A stretch of 64,000 bases of DNA from Lysobacterales bacterium (lineage in GTDB: Bacteria > Pseudomonadota > Gammaproteobacteria > Xanthomonadales > Rhodanobacteraceae), in contig QUBV01000013.1 of NCBI GenBank assembly GCA_014338185.1, forward strand, positions 1-64,000, read 5' to 3'. This document shows, one piece after another, positions 20,121 through 30,521 of the stretch (the first letter of the stretch is position 1; each line of letters opens with the position of its first letter). A model generated the notes under the pieces. It did not search any database, was not told where the DNA came from, and saw only the letters and a program-made list of their open reading frames with translations. The position numbers and the translations under genes are program-made.

Positions 20121-20687
20121 CTACCTGCCGGCGGCGAGCGGCCAGCGCGCGAGCACACGCTGCACGGGCGGGTCCTGCACGCAGCTGTCCACCAGCACGA
20201 ACTCGCGCACCGGCCAGCGCAGCGGTGGTACCCGCGTGCCCGTCCACGCCGTGCGCAGGCCGCGCAGCAAGGTCACGTGCGGCGACCACGGCGGCCCGGC
20301 CGGCAGCGCCACGCCCGCCTCGCGCAAGGCATGACCGAGCGTGGCGTGCAGTTGCCCCAGCGCGACCGCTGGCTGCGACGGCCCCAGCCATAGCACCCGT
20401 GCGTGGCCGCCGAAACTGTCGACGCGATCGAGCTGCAAGTCGAACGGCGCGCCCTCCACGCGCGCCGCCGCCGCGACCACGCGCGCGAGCAGCGCCGCAT
20501 CGGGCGCGCGCTGGTGGCCGAGGAAATGCAGCGTCAGGTGCAGGTGCGCGGGGTCGAGCCAGCGTCCGCCCGGCGCCCGCGTCTCGCGCAGGCCAGCGCA
20601 CAGCGCCACGATCGCCGCACGCAGCGGCGCGTCAGGCTGCAGCGCCAGAAACAGGTTGTGGCCGCGGCTCGCAGCAGCACCGGCCAT
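20121..20687 (-). CDS. thpR: RNA 2',3'-cyclic phosphodiesterase (ThpR/LigT)
   Basis: 188 residues of the 2H phosphoesterase superfamily. Both HxT motifs are present (HLTLHFLG near residue 50, and HVTLLRG near 140), the catalytic pair that opens 2',3'-cyclic phosphates to 2'-phosphate RNA ends. Length and the N-terminal NLFLALQPD match the bacterial enzyme. It lies between recA and rluF, separate from both by over 40 bases. Confidence 0.85.
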   Translation of the reverse strand: MAGAAASRGHNLFLALQPDAPLRAAIVALCAGLRETRAPGGRWLDPAHLHLTLHFLGHQRAPDAALLARVVAAAARVEGAPFDLQLDRVDSFGGHARVLWLGPSQPAVALGQLHATLGHALREAGVALPAGPPWSPHVTLLRGLRTAWTGTRVPPLRWPVREFVLVDSCVQDPPVQRVLARWPLAAGR

Positions 20688-20830
20688 TCAGCACCCGCGC
20701 GCCCCGTTGCCGTGCGTGGTCGACGCGCGCGCACACGCGCCTGTGCTTGCACCAACCCTCGACCTGCGCGCAGGCGCCGGACCCGCCCCGGCCGCGGCGC
20801 GCCTGCAGTCCACGGGTCCGCGGATGCCGG

Positions 20831-21862
<1,032 letters not shown>

Positions 21863-21903
21863 CGTGGGATCCTCGTCGGTGATGGCGGCGAGTGTGCCGC
21901 CGC

Positions 21904-21926
21904 GCCGTCTCAGCAGCGGAGACGGC
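21904..21926 (-). promoter_or_regulatory. Hairpin in the recA leader
   Basis: An 8-bp perfect stem (gccgtctc / gagacggc) with a 7-base loop lies between the recA -10 box and its ATG. It could be a 5' UTR structure or attenuate read-through from cinA. There is no T-run. Confidence 0.4.
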
Positions 21927-21936
21927 GATGAGGCGA

Positions 21937-21942
21937 ATTATC
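21937..21942 (-). promoter_or_regulatory. Candidate -10 box of recA
   Basis: GATAAT on the minus strand lies 74 bases upstream of the recA start, inside the cinA-recA gap. It allows recA to be expressed apart from cinA. Confidence 0.4.
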
Positions 21943-21979
21943 CCACAGCACCCGCAGCGCGCGATCGCCGATCGCTGCG

Positions 21980-22483
21980 TCAGCTCGTAAGAATCCGGCT
22001 CACGCCATCGAGCGCGGCGGCTACGGTCTGGCGCCGCACCGCCTCGCGATCGCCAGCGAAGTGGAACACCTGCGCATGCGCATAGCCGCCGCGACGCTTC
22101 CAGCCGATCCACACCGTGCCGACCGGTTTGTCGGGCGTACCGCCACTCGGACCCGCCACACCGGTGACCGCCACGGCCACGCTCGCGCCGTAGCGCGCAA
22201 GCGCACCCGACACCATTTCGATCGCGGTTTCCTGGCTCACCGCGCCGCTGCGCTCCAGGGTCTGTGGATGGACACCCAAAAGCGCTTCCTTGGCCTCGTA
22301 GCTATAGGCGACCACGCCGCACTCGAACCAGGCGGAACTGCCCGGGATGTCGGTGAGCACCTTGGCCACCCAGCCGCCCGTGCACGACTCGGCAGTGACG
22401 ATGCTCTGCCCGCGCGCCAGCAGTGCCTGCGCCACCGCATGCGCGCGCTGCTCCAGTTCGAGGTCGCCGATGTCGCTGGTCAT
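21980..22483 (-). CDS. pncC: Nicotinamide-nucleotide amidase, CinA C-terminal domain (PncC)
   Basis: 167 residues equal to the stand-alone amidohydrolase domain of CinA. Signatures are [13 protein letters not shown] (catalytic Ser/Cys region), [33 protein letters not shown]. It converts nicotinamide mononucleotide to nicotinate mononucleotide in NAD recycling. The N-terminal molybdopterin-like domain of long CinA is absent. It sits 14 bases after hutU and upstream of recA. Confidence 0.9.
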   Translation of the reverse strand: MTSDIGDLELEQRAHAVAQALLARGQSIVTAESCTGGWVAKVLTDIPGSSAWFECGVVAYSYEAKEALLGVHPQTLERSGAVSQETAIEMVSGALARYGASVAVAVTGVAGPSGGTPDKPVGTVWIGWKRRGGYAHAQVFHFAGDREAVRRQTVAAALDGVSRILTS

Positions 22484-22497
22484 GTCGGCGGGCGCGT

Positions 22498-24168
<1,671 letters not shown>

Positions 24169-24194
24169 GGCAGTGCTCCGGAAGGCAGGCAGCG

Positions 24195-24200
24195 ATTATA
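24195..24200 (-). promoter_or_regulatory. -10 box of hutU
   Basis: A perfect TATAAT on the minus strand, 26 bases upstream of the ATG. Confidence 0.5.
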
Positions 24201-24335
24201 GGCGCTCGTGGACCGTGGCCGGGGCGTGCCGCGGTCGCCAACACAGTCAGCCTCGCGCACGACCCTGCATCCCACCGCCTGTAGCTGCTGCAGCAGGCTC
24301 CCTGGGATGGCAGCAGTCCGACCCGGCACGTACGC

Positions 24336-24659
24336 ATCGCGGTGTTCGCCGACGATGCGAGCGGCGATACGACCCCGCTGTACACGATCGAAGGGCCAAC
24401 CACCGGCCTCGATCTGCCGCCACAACAGTACCTGTACGGCATTGGCCATGATCCCTGGTTGCACCGCCTCATGGTGAGCGGTACGCCGAACACCGGCAGC
24501 TTCGCTGCCAATCGTTTGGTTATCTTCACCGATACGGCGAGCGGCGACGCCACTCCGCTGCAGATCCTCGTCGGCACCAACACCGGCAGCAGCAACCTCG
24601 GCACACCATTCGCGGTGCCTGCCGACGTGATCTTCGCCAACACGATCGAGCACCCGTGA
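24336..24659 (+). pseudogene. 3' fragment of a propeller-like secreted protein gene
   Basis: About 107 codons closely match the C-terminal third of the protein encoded at 25010-26101: AVFADDASGDTTPLYTIEGP and HDPWLHRLMVS here against AVFADDASGEAMPLYTIEGP and HDRWLHRLWVS there. No start codon, signal peptide or first two thirds are present. The tail IFANTIEHP has lost the I-F-x-D-G-F-E ending of its paralogue. It looks like the remnant of a tandem duplication. Confidence 0.7.
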
Positions 24660-25009
24660 CGGCCTGGTCGAAGATCGCACCCTGACGCCGCGGCGCGTCC
24701 TTGCGGTCCGCCACGGCCACGGCAGGCCGATGCCTCGTGCAGGCACTGCGGCCATGCCATCCACCGCACGACCGGCACGCTCCACGCGCGCCACGCGCTC
24801 ACCCGCGGGCAGTTTCCGGCCAACGCCGTGTGACAGGCCCTCGCGCGGCCGACCGGCCGCGCAGGCACACGCAATCCGGGTTGCCGCGCCGCGACGACGA
24901 CGGTCCCATGCGCCCTCTGCTGATCCCGCTTGGCGCCGGAGCGTCGGGCGCGTGAGGGTTTCGGGTGCGCTTGCGCGTATGGGTAGCAAAGCCCCAGACG
25001 GAGTCTGCC
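24660..25009. other. 350-bp gap without a recognised gene
   Basis: GC-rich sequence between the truncated and the full-length propeller gene. No frame in it looks coding and no clear promoter or terminator was found, apart from what must drive the gene at 25010. Confidence 0.4.
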
Positions 25010-26101
25010 ATGCACCCGAAACGACTGGCCTGCCTGCTGCCGCTTGTCATCACCTTCGCCACTCTGCCCGCGCGTGGCGAGCTCGCCATCGGCGGCTTCG
25101 GCAGCGATGCGATACCGTCACATCCGATCCGCGTGTTTGCCGCCGGCGCGCAAGGGTCGGACGCCCCGATGCGCGAACTCGCGGGTCCGGCCACGCAACT
25201 GGTCAGCCCGATATTCGGCGTGTACGAGCCCCACGAGCAGGTCATCTACGTGTCCGACTTCCATGGCCAAGCGCTGCGCGTGTACCCGGCCTTCGCCAAC
25301 GGCGATGTGGCACCGCTGCGCGTGCTCAATCCCCCGATATTGGGCCAGACCCGCGCCAACGCACCGGTCCATGCCCATGGCGAGATCGGCCTGATCGCAT
25401 ACAACTGCTGCATCTACACCTGGCCGCTGCACGCCAGTGGCGATGCCGCACCGCGCCTGCGCGGCATCGTGTGGGGTGGCGGCAACGATCCGACCACGCA
25501 ACTCAACAACCCCACCTCGTTGATCTACATTGCGGCCACCGACGAATACGCGGTGTCCGACTACGCACCTGGCCAACCGTCCGCCTCGCGCATCGTGTTC
25601 CATGCACGCACCGCCGACGGCTACGCCGCGCCAACCCGCATGCTCACCGGCGCCGGCGTCGCGTACTCGCGTGCGATCGCATGGGATGGCGAGACCAGGC
25701 GCCTGTTCGTGCTGCGCCAGTCGCCTGAGGTGAATGGCGTCCAGCCTGGCCTGATCGCGGTGTTCGCCGATGACGCCAGCGGCGAGGCCATGCCGCTGTA
25801 TACGATCGAGGGCCCGGCCACCCTGCTGGACCAACCCACCGGCCATTTCTACTACGGCATCGCCCACGACCGCTGGTTGCACCGCCTGTGGGTGAGCATC
25901 GCGAGCAACGCCAACAACCCGGCCGACAACCGCGTGCTCGGCTTCGACGACCAGGCCAGCGGCAACGCGACACCGCTGCAGCAGCTCAGCGGCAGCCAGC
26001 TCAGCGGCAACGTCCTTGGCGCGCCGTTTGCGGTTCCCGCGATGGCATCCGACACGATCTTCGACGACGGGTTCGAGGGCAGCAACCGCGCGGGAGAGTG
26101 A
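25010..26101 (+). CDS. Exported propeller-like repeat protein with I-F-D-D-G-F-E tail
   Basis: 363 residues with a signal peptide (cleavage near LPARG-E). The body consists of repeats of about 50-60 residues with the pattern I.VF..gA.G...P.R.l.Gp.T.L..P...., giving blades such as IRVFAAGAQGSDAPMREL, LRVYPAFANGDVAPLRVL and IAVFADDASGEAMPLYTI. This suggests an NHL/WD-like beta-propeller. No catalytic residues are evident. The end SDTIFDDGFEG matches a tail seen in two other exported proteins of this window. A truncated copy lies just upstream. Confidence 0.65.
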   Translation: MHPKRLACLLPLVITFATLPARGELAIGGFGSDAIPSHPIRVFAAGAQGSDAPMRELAGPATQLVSPIFGVYEPHEQVIYVSDFHGQALRVYPAFANGDVAPLRVLNPPILGQTRANAPVHAHGEIGLIAYNCCIYTWPLHASGDAAPRLRGIVWGGGNDPTTQLNNPTSLIYIAATDEYAVSDYAPGQPSASRIVFHARTADGYAAPTRMLTGAGVAYSRAIAWDGETRRLFVLRQSPEVNGVQPGLIAVFADDASGEAMPLYTIEGPATLLDQPTGHFYYGIAHDRWLHRLWVSIASNANNPADNRVLGFDDQASGNATPLQQLSGSQLSGNVLGAPFAVPAMASDTIFDDGFEGSNRAGE

Positions 26102-26258
26102 TCGGCACGCGCGCTGCGATGCGCGCTTGCCAGGCCGGCCTGCCCGGCGCTGATCCCGGCGCGTGGCCCTGCCGCGCCCATGCCCGGCATCCGCGCAGGC
26201 CACGGTGGCCGCTCGCGCCGCCGGCACGCACCTGTGGCCACGCTTCAACCGCGCGGGC

Positions 26259-27035
26259 TCACCCCAGCGCGGCCAGCAGCAGTTCGCGCAGCACCTGCTG
26301 CGTGCGCTGCGCGCGTTCGGGCAACCACTGGGTAGTGTCCTCGTCCATGTAGTTGAGCTGGGCCAGTTCGAGCTGAACCGCGTCGATGCCGCGTCCGGGC
26401 GCACCGTAGTGGCGCGTGATGTAGCCGCCCTTGAAGCGTCCGTTGACCACGTGGGTCGAACCCTGCTGCGCCGCGAGGATCGCGGTCAGGCGCTGCTGCA
26501 AGGCCGGCGAGCAGCTCGCGCCGCCGGCGGTGCCGAGGTTGTAGTCGGGCAAGGTGCCGTCAAACAGGAACGGCAACACGCTGCGGATCGAATGGCCGTC
26601 CCACAGCACCACGCGACCATGCAGCGCATGCAGGCGCGCGAGCTCCGCGGCAAGCGCGCTGTGGTAGGGCCGCCAGTAGAGCTCCAGGCGCTGCGCGATC
26701 TCGGCGGCGTCAGGTTCGGCACCAGGCAGGTACAGGGCCGCGCCGTTGAACTGCACCAGCGGACACAGGCCGGTGCTGTTCTGCCCCGGGTACAGCGATG
26801 CGCCGTCGGGCGGACGGTTGAGATCGACCACGTAGCGCGAATACCGCGGCACCAACACCGATGCGCCGAGTTCGCGCACGAATTCGTACAGCCGCGCCAC
26901 GTGCCAATCGGTGTCGGGTACCGCGCGTGCGGCCGGCGTGAGGCGTGCGGCGATGTCGGCGGCAAGCGCGGTGCCATCGTGCGGCAGGCTCACGAGCAGC
27001 GGCCGCGTGCCGCGATGCAGGGTGCAGGTGTCCAT
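26259..27035 (-). CDS. hutG: N-formylglutamate deformylase (HutG)
   Basis: 258 residues of the N-formylglutamate amidohydrolase family. It releases formate and glutamate from N-formyl-L-glutamate, the last step after HutF. Typical segments are LVSLPHDGT, DTDWHVARLYEF, VVDLNRPPDG, LWDGHSIRS and NGRFKGGYITRHYG. It sits apart from the other hut genes. The ATG is six bases after a TACAAT box, suggesting a leaderless message. Confidence 0.93.
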   Translation of the reverse strand: MDTCTLHRGTRPLLVSLPHDGTALAADIAARLTPAARAVPDTDWHVARLYEFVRELGASVLVPRYSRYVVDLNRPPDGASLYPGQNSTGLCPLVQFNGAALYLPGAEPDAAEIAQRLELYWRPYHSALAAELARLHALHGRVVLWDGHSIRSVLPFLFDGTLPDYNLGTAGGASCSPALQQRLTAILAAQQGSTHVVNGRFKGGYITRHYGAPGRGIDAVQLELAQLNYMDEDTTQWLPERAQRTQQVLRELLLAALG

Positions 27036-27041
27036 GCGCGC

Positions 27042-27047
27042 ATTGTA
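27042..27047 (-). promoter_or_regulatory. -10 box placing the start site at the hutG ATG
   Basis: TACAAT on the minus strand, then six bases (gcgcgc), then ATG: the same geometry as at rluF. Confidence 0.45.
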
Positions 27048-27096
27048 GTGGCAGCGGCGCGCCGGCTTCGTCGCGCTGCCGTCCTCGCGCAGCCGG

Positions 27097-27429
27097 TCAG
27101 TGGCCGGATGCGTCGCCTGGATCGCGCCTGGCCCTGGGCGTGAACCGCAACGGCCTCGCGCCATCGGCATCCGTCGGCGGCGCGGCCGCGCTGCCGCAGC
27201 CGCCGCAGGATGCGCAACCCGTGCTGCACGAGCCACCCTGGCTGCCGCGCGGTTGCCAGTCACGCGCGCGCCGGCGCAGCGCCTGCGGCAGCGCGGGACG
27301 GTCGAACCAGCCGAGCACGCGCGCGATGCAGCGGCGCGAGGTCTGCGGCAACAGGCGCCGGAATGCCGACCAAGCGGCCCAAACCACGACCAGCGCGACG
27401 ACTACGCCCTGCACGATCGCCGCGTTCAT
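27097..27429 (-). CDS. Small membrane-anchored Cys-rich protein (DUF6587-like) coupled to feoB
   Basis: 110 residues: one N-terminal membrane helix (IVQGVVVALVVVWAAWSAF), a basic middle part, and a Cys cluster (CSTGCASCGGCG) that could bind metal. The ATG overlaps the feoB stop (ATGA), so it is translated together with feoA-feoB. The position is like that of FeoC in enterobacteria, but the sequence is unrelated. I believe it belongs to the DUF6587 group. A role in ferrous iron uptake is inferred from the operon only. Confidence 0.65.
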   Translation of the reverse strand: MNAAIVQGVVVALVVVWAAWSAFRRLLPQTSRRCIARVLGWFDRPALPQALRRRARDWQPRGSQGGSCSTGCASCGGCGSAAAPPTDADGARPLRFTPRARRDPGDASGH

Positions 27430-29273
27430 GTGAGCGCCAGCGTGAGCTGGTAGGTGATGAACGAGGCGAGGTAGGCGAGCGCGAACAGGTAGGCCGCGCT
27501 GATCCACACGTAGCGCCAGCCATTGGTCTCGCGCCGGATCACCGCCAGCGTGGACATGCACTGTGGCGCGAACACGTACCACGCCAGCAGCGACAGTGCG
27601 GTCGCGAGCGACCACTGCGCCGCGATCGTGGTGCCCAGCGCCATCGCCGCCGCCTCCTCGCTGGTGGCCGACAGCGCGTACACGGTGGCCAGCGACGACA
27701 CCGCCACCTCGCGCGCCGCCAGGCCGGGGATCAGCGCGATGCAGATCTGCCAGTTGAAGCCGATCGGCGCGAACAGGTGGGTCATCCAGCGGCCGATGTG
27801 GCCGGCATAGCTGTAGTCGATCGGCGGCAGCGTGGCGCCCTCGGGCGGCGCCGGAAAACTCGACAGGAACCACAGCAGGATCGTGAGCGAGAGCAGGATG
27901 CCGCCGACCCGGCGCAGGAAGATCAGCGCGCGCTCCCACAGCCCGAGCAGGATGCTGCGCGGGTCGGGCAGCCGGTACGAGGGCAACTCCATCACCAGCA
28001 TGTGCTCGCTGCGATCGCGCTGCAGGCGCTTGATCACCCACGCCACCGCGAGCGCACTGAGGATGCCGGCCAGATACAGCACGAACAGCACGATACCCTG
28101 CAGGTTGAACACGCCCAGCACCTCGCGCCGCGGGATGAACGCGGCGATCAGCAGCGTGTACACCGGCAGCCGCGCCGAGCAGGTCATGAGCGGCGCCACG
28201 AGGATCGTGGCGAGGCGGTCACGCGGATCGGCGATACTGCGCGTGGCCATGATGCCCGGGATCGCGCAGGCGAAGCTCGACAACAGCGGGATGAACGCGC
28301 GCCCGGTGAGCCCGGCCTTGAACATGAGCGTGTCGAGCAGGAACGCCGCGCGCGGCAGGTAGCCCGACTCCTCCAGCACGAGGATGAACAGGAACAGCAC
28401 GAGGATCTGCGGCAGGAACTCGAGCACGGTGCCCAATCCCGCGAACACGCCATCGGTGACCAGGCTCTGCAGCAGCGGCATCGATGCGAGCAGGCCACCG
28501 ACCCACTCGCCGGCCGCCGCCACGCCCGCGGCCACCGCATCCTGCAGCGGCGCCGCCCAGCTGAACACCGCCTGGAAGATCAGGAACATCACGACCGCGA
28601 GGATCACCAGCCCGGCCGCGCGATGGAGCACCACCGCGTCGATCGCATCGTCGATCGCCGCGGTCGCGCGCGGCATCGTCACCGCGGCCGCGAGCAGTGC
28701 GCGCACCCGCGCGTGCACGTCGCCGTCGCCGGCTGCGGGCATCGGCGGCACCAGCCGGACCCGGTCCAGTTCCGCGAGCAGCGCCGCGGCGCCGCCCTGG
28801 CGCACCGCCACGGTCTCCACGATCGGCATGCCCAGTCGTTCCTGCAGCACGTCGACGTCGATGCGGATGCCGCGCTTGCGTGCGACATCCATCATGTTGA
28901 GCGCCACCAGCATCGGCCGCCCGAGTTCGGCCAGTTCGAGGGCGAAGCGCAGGTGCAGGCGCAGGTTGGTCGCGTCGAGCACGCACACGATGAGGTCGGG
29001 CGCGCGCTCGCCGGCCAGGCGCCCCGCGCACACGTCGCGCGTGATCACCTCGTCGGGACTGGCGGCATCGAGGCTGTATGCTCCGGGCAGGTCGAGCACG
29101 CGCACGTGGCGCCCACCCGGCGTTTCCAGTCGGCCTTCCTTGCGCTCGATCGTCACGCCCGCGTAGTTGGCCACCTTGGCGCGACCGCCGGTGAGGCGAT
29201 TGAACAGCGCGGTCTTGCCGCAGTTGGGACTGCCTACGAGCGCGACATGCAGGGCCGATGCGGCGGTGCTCAC
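27426..29273 (-). CDS. feoB: Ferrous iron transporter FeoB
   Basis: 615 residues. A cytoplasmic G-domain occupies about residues 1-170 (G1 GSPNCGKTALFN, switch region with the FeoB-typical VTIERKEG, DLPGAYS, NMMD) and is followed by the helical GDI-like spacer and a polytopic core with two Gate motifs. It takes up Fe2+ across the inner membrane. It is shorter than the E. coli protein and lacks the long C-terminal extension. GTG start; overlaps feoA by 4 bases (GTGA) and the downstream small gene by 4 bases (ATGA). Confidence 0.95.
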   Translation of the reverse strand: MSTAASALHVALVGSPNCGKTALFNRLTGGRAKVANYAGVTIERKEGRLETPGGRHVRVLDLPGAYSLDAASPDEVITRDVCAGRLAGERAPDLIVCVLDATNLRLHLRFALELAELGRPMLVALNMMDVARKRGIRIDVDVLQERLGMPIVETVAVRQGGAAALLAELDRVRLVPPMPAAGDGDVHARVRALLAAAVTMPRATAAIDDAIDAVVLHRAAGLVILAVVMFLIFQAVFSWAAPLQDAVAAGVAAAGEWVGGLLASMPLLQSLVTDGVFAGLGTVLEFLPQILVLFLFILVLEESGYLPRAAFLLDTLMFKAGLTGRAFIPLLSSFACAIPGIMATRSIADPRDRLATILVAPLMTCSARLPVYTLLIAAFIPRREVLGVFNLQGIVLFVLYLAGILSALAVAWVIKRLQRDRSEHMLVMELPSYRLPDPRSILLGLWERALIFLRRVGGILLSLTILLWFLSSFPAPPEGATLPPIDYSYAGHIGRWMTHLFAPIGFNWQICIALIPGLAAREVAVSSLATVYALSATSEEAAAMALGTTIAAQWSLATALSLLAWYVFAPQCMSTLAVIRRETNGWRYVWISAAYLFALAYLASFITYQLTLALT

Positions 29274-29515
29274 GCCACGACCCCGTCGGCCAGCAGCACG
29301 CGCGCAGCCTCGGGCCGACGCAGTGCGAAGCGCGTGAAGCCGACCTGCACGAGAAGCGGATCACGCCCGAACGGTCCGGTCGCGACCACGCGCACCGGCT
29401 CGCCGGCGACGAAGCCGAGCTCACGCAGGCGCCGCGCGACCACGTCGCCCGGTTGGGTGTCTTGGACCTGTCCGACCAGTGCGCACTGGCCTTGGGGAAG
29501 TTCGGTGAGCCGCAC
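29270..29515 (-). CDS. feoA: FeoA, SH3-like partner of FeoB
   Basis: 81 residues with an SH3-like fold (LRELGFVAGEPVRVVATGPFGRDPLLVQVG). It binds and supports FeoB at the membrane. The GTG start at 29515 is preceded within a dozen bases by a Fur-like site, so the whole feoA-feoB-small protein unit is likely iron-repressed. Confidence 0.9.
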   Translation of the reverse strand: MRLTELPQGQCALVGQVQDTQPGDVVARRLRELGFVAGEPVRVVATGPFGRDPLLVQVGFTRFALRRPEAARVLLADGVVA

Positions 29516-29527
29516 GAATCACGCGCA

Positions 29528-29546
29528 AACAAGAACGATTCGCAAT
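29528..29546 (-). promoter_or_regulatory. Predicted Fur box of feoAB
   Basis: The minus-strand sequence ATTGCGAATCGTTCTTGTT matches 14 of 19 positions of the Xanthomonas/Pseudomonas-type Fur consensus (AATGAGAATCATTCTCATT). It lies directly upstream of the feoA start, where Fe2+-Fur would block transcription. Confidence 0.6.
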
Positions 29547-29673
29547 TCTAGCCGAGCCGGCGCCGCGCGTGGCAAGCCAGGCCGTGGCGCAACGCCGCAG
29601 CGGTCACGCGTGGCCGGAGCGCGCACACCGGCCATGTCGCGGCACGCCGGCGGGCCGCCCGCGGCCGCCCGGC

Positions 29674-29679
29674 TATGAT
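29674..29679 (+). promoter_or_regulatory. Candidate -10 box of liuC
   Basis: TATGAT lies 28 bases upstream of the ATG at 29708. Confidence 0.4.
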
Positions 29680-29707
29680 GAGGGCCTGCCCCATCACCGT
29701 TCCTGCC

Positions 29708-30511
29708 ATGACCGCTTCGATCCTCAGCCAGCGCACCGCCGGCGTCGTCACGCTCACGCTCAACCGCCCGCAGCTGCACAACGCCTTCGACGACGCACTC
29801 ATCGCCGAGCTCACCGCGGCGCTGGTCGACTGCGACCACGATGCCAGCGTGCGCGCGGTGGTGCTCACCGGCGCGGGCGCCTCGTTCTCGGCCGGCGCCG
29901 ACCTCAACTGGATGCGCGGCATGGTTGATGCGAGCGAAGAGGCCAACCGCGAGGATGCGCTGCGGCTGGCCGCGCTCATGCGCACGCTCAACTTCCTGTC
30001 CAAGCCCACGCTCGCGCGGGTCAACGGTTCGGCCTATGGCGGCGGCGTCGGGCTGATCGCCTGCTGCGACATCGCGATCGGCAGCGACGGCGCCAAGTTC
30101 GCGCTGTCCGAAGTCAAGCTCGGCCTCGTGCCCGCGGTGATCTCGCCCTACGTGATCGCGGCGATCGGCCAGCGCCAGGCACGCCGCCTGTTCATCAACG
30201 GCGAGGTGTTCGACGCCGCCACCGCCGCGCGCATCGGCCTGCTGCACGACTGCGTCACCGCCGACCAACTCGATGCCGCGGTCGAGCGCGCGCTGCACTT
30301 CCTCGCCAAGGGTGGCCCGCTGGCGCAGCACGAAGCCAAGCGACTCGCGCTGCGCGTGGGCGGCATGACGATCGAGTCGTGCCAGCAGTGCGATCGCGAC
30401 AACGCCGCGCTCATCGCGCGCCTGCGCGTGTCTACCGAAGGCCAGCAGGGCCTGGCCGCGTTCCTCGACAAGACCGCAGCGCCGTGGCTGCGGGCCGGCG
30501 CGGGGCACTGA
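29708..30511 (+). CDS. liuC: Enoyl-CoA hydratase, 3-methylglutaconyl-CoA hydratase (LiuC) likely
   Basis: 267 residues with the crotonase fold: oxyanion-hole segments ASFSAGADLNWM and GSAYGGGVGLIACCDIAI, and the second catalytic region SEVKLGLVPAVISPYV. The match to LiuC-type hydratases, plus nearby biotin carboxylase and HMG-CoA lyase genes, points to hydration of 3-methylglutaconyl-CoA in leucine breakdown. Other short enoyl-CoA substrates cannot be excluded. It is separated from liuD by a convergent sulfotransferase gene. Confidence 0.82.
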   Translation: MTASILSQRTAGVVTLTLNRPQLHNAFDDALIAELTAALVDCDHDASVRAVVLTGAGASFSAGADLNWMRGMVDASEEANREDALRLAALMRTLNFLSKPTLARVNGSAYGGGVGLIACCDIAIGSDGAKFALSEVKLGLVPAVISPYVIAAIGQRQARRLFINGEVFDAATAARIGLLHDCVTADQLDAAVERALHFLAKGGPLAQHEAKRLALRVGGMTIESCQQCDRDNAALIARLRVSTEGQQGLAAFLDKTAAPWLRAGAGH

Positions 30512-30521
30512 GCACCTCGCG

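Noticed and set aside
21863..21979. Possible LexA operator before recA
   Set aside because: No CTGT-n8-ACAG or TTAG-type palindrome was found. Only a GC hairpin is present, so SOS control cannot be supported from the sequence.
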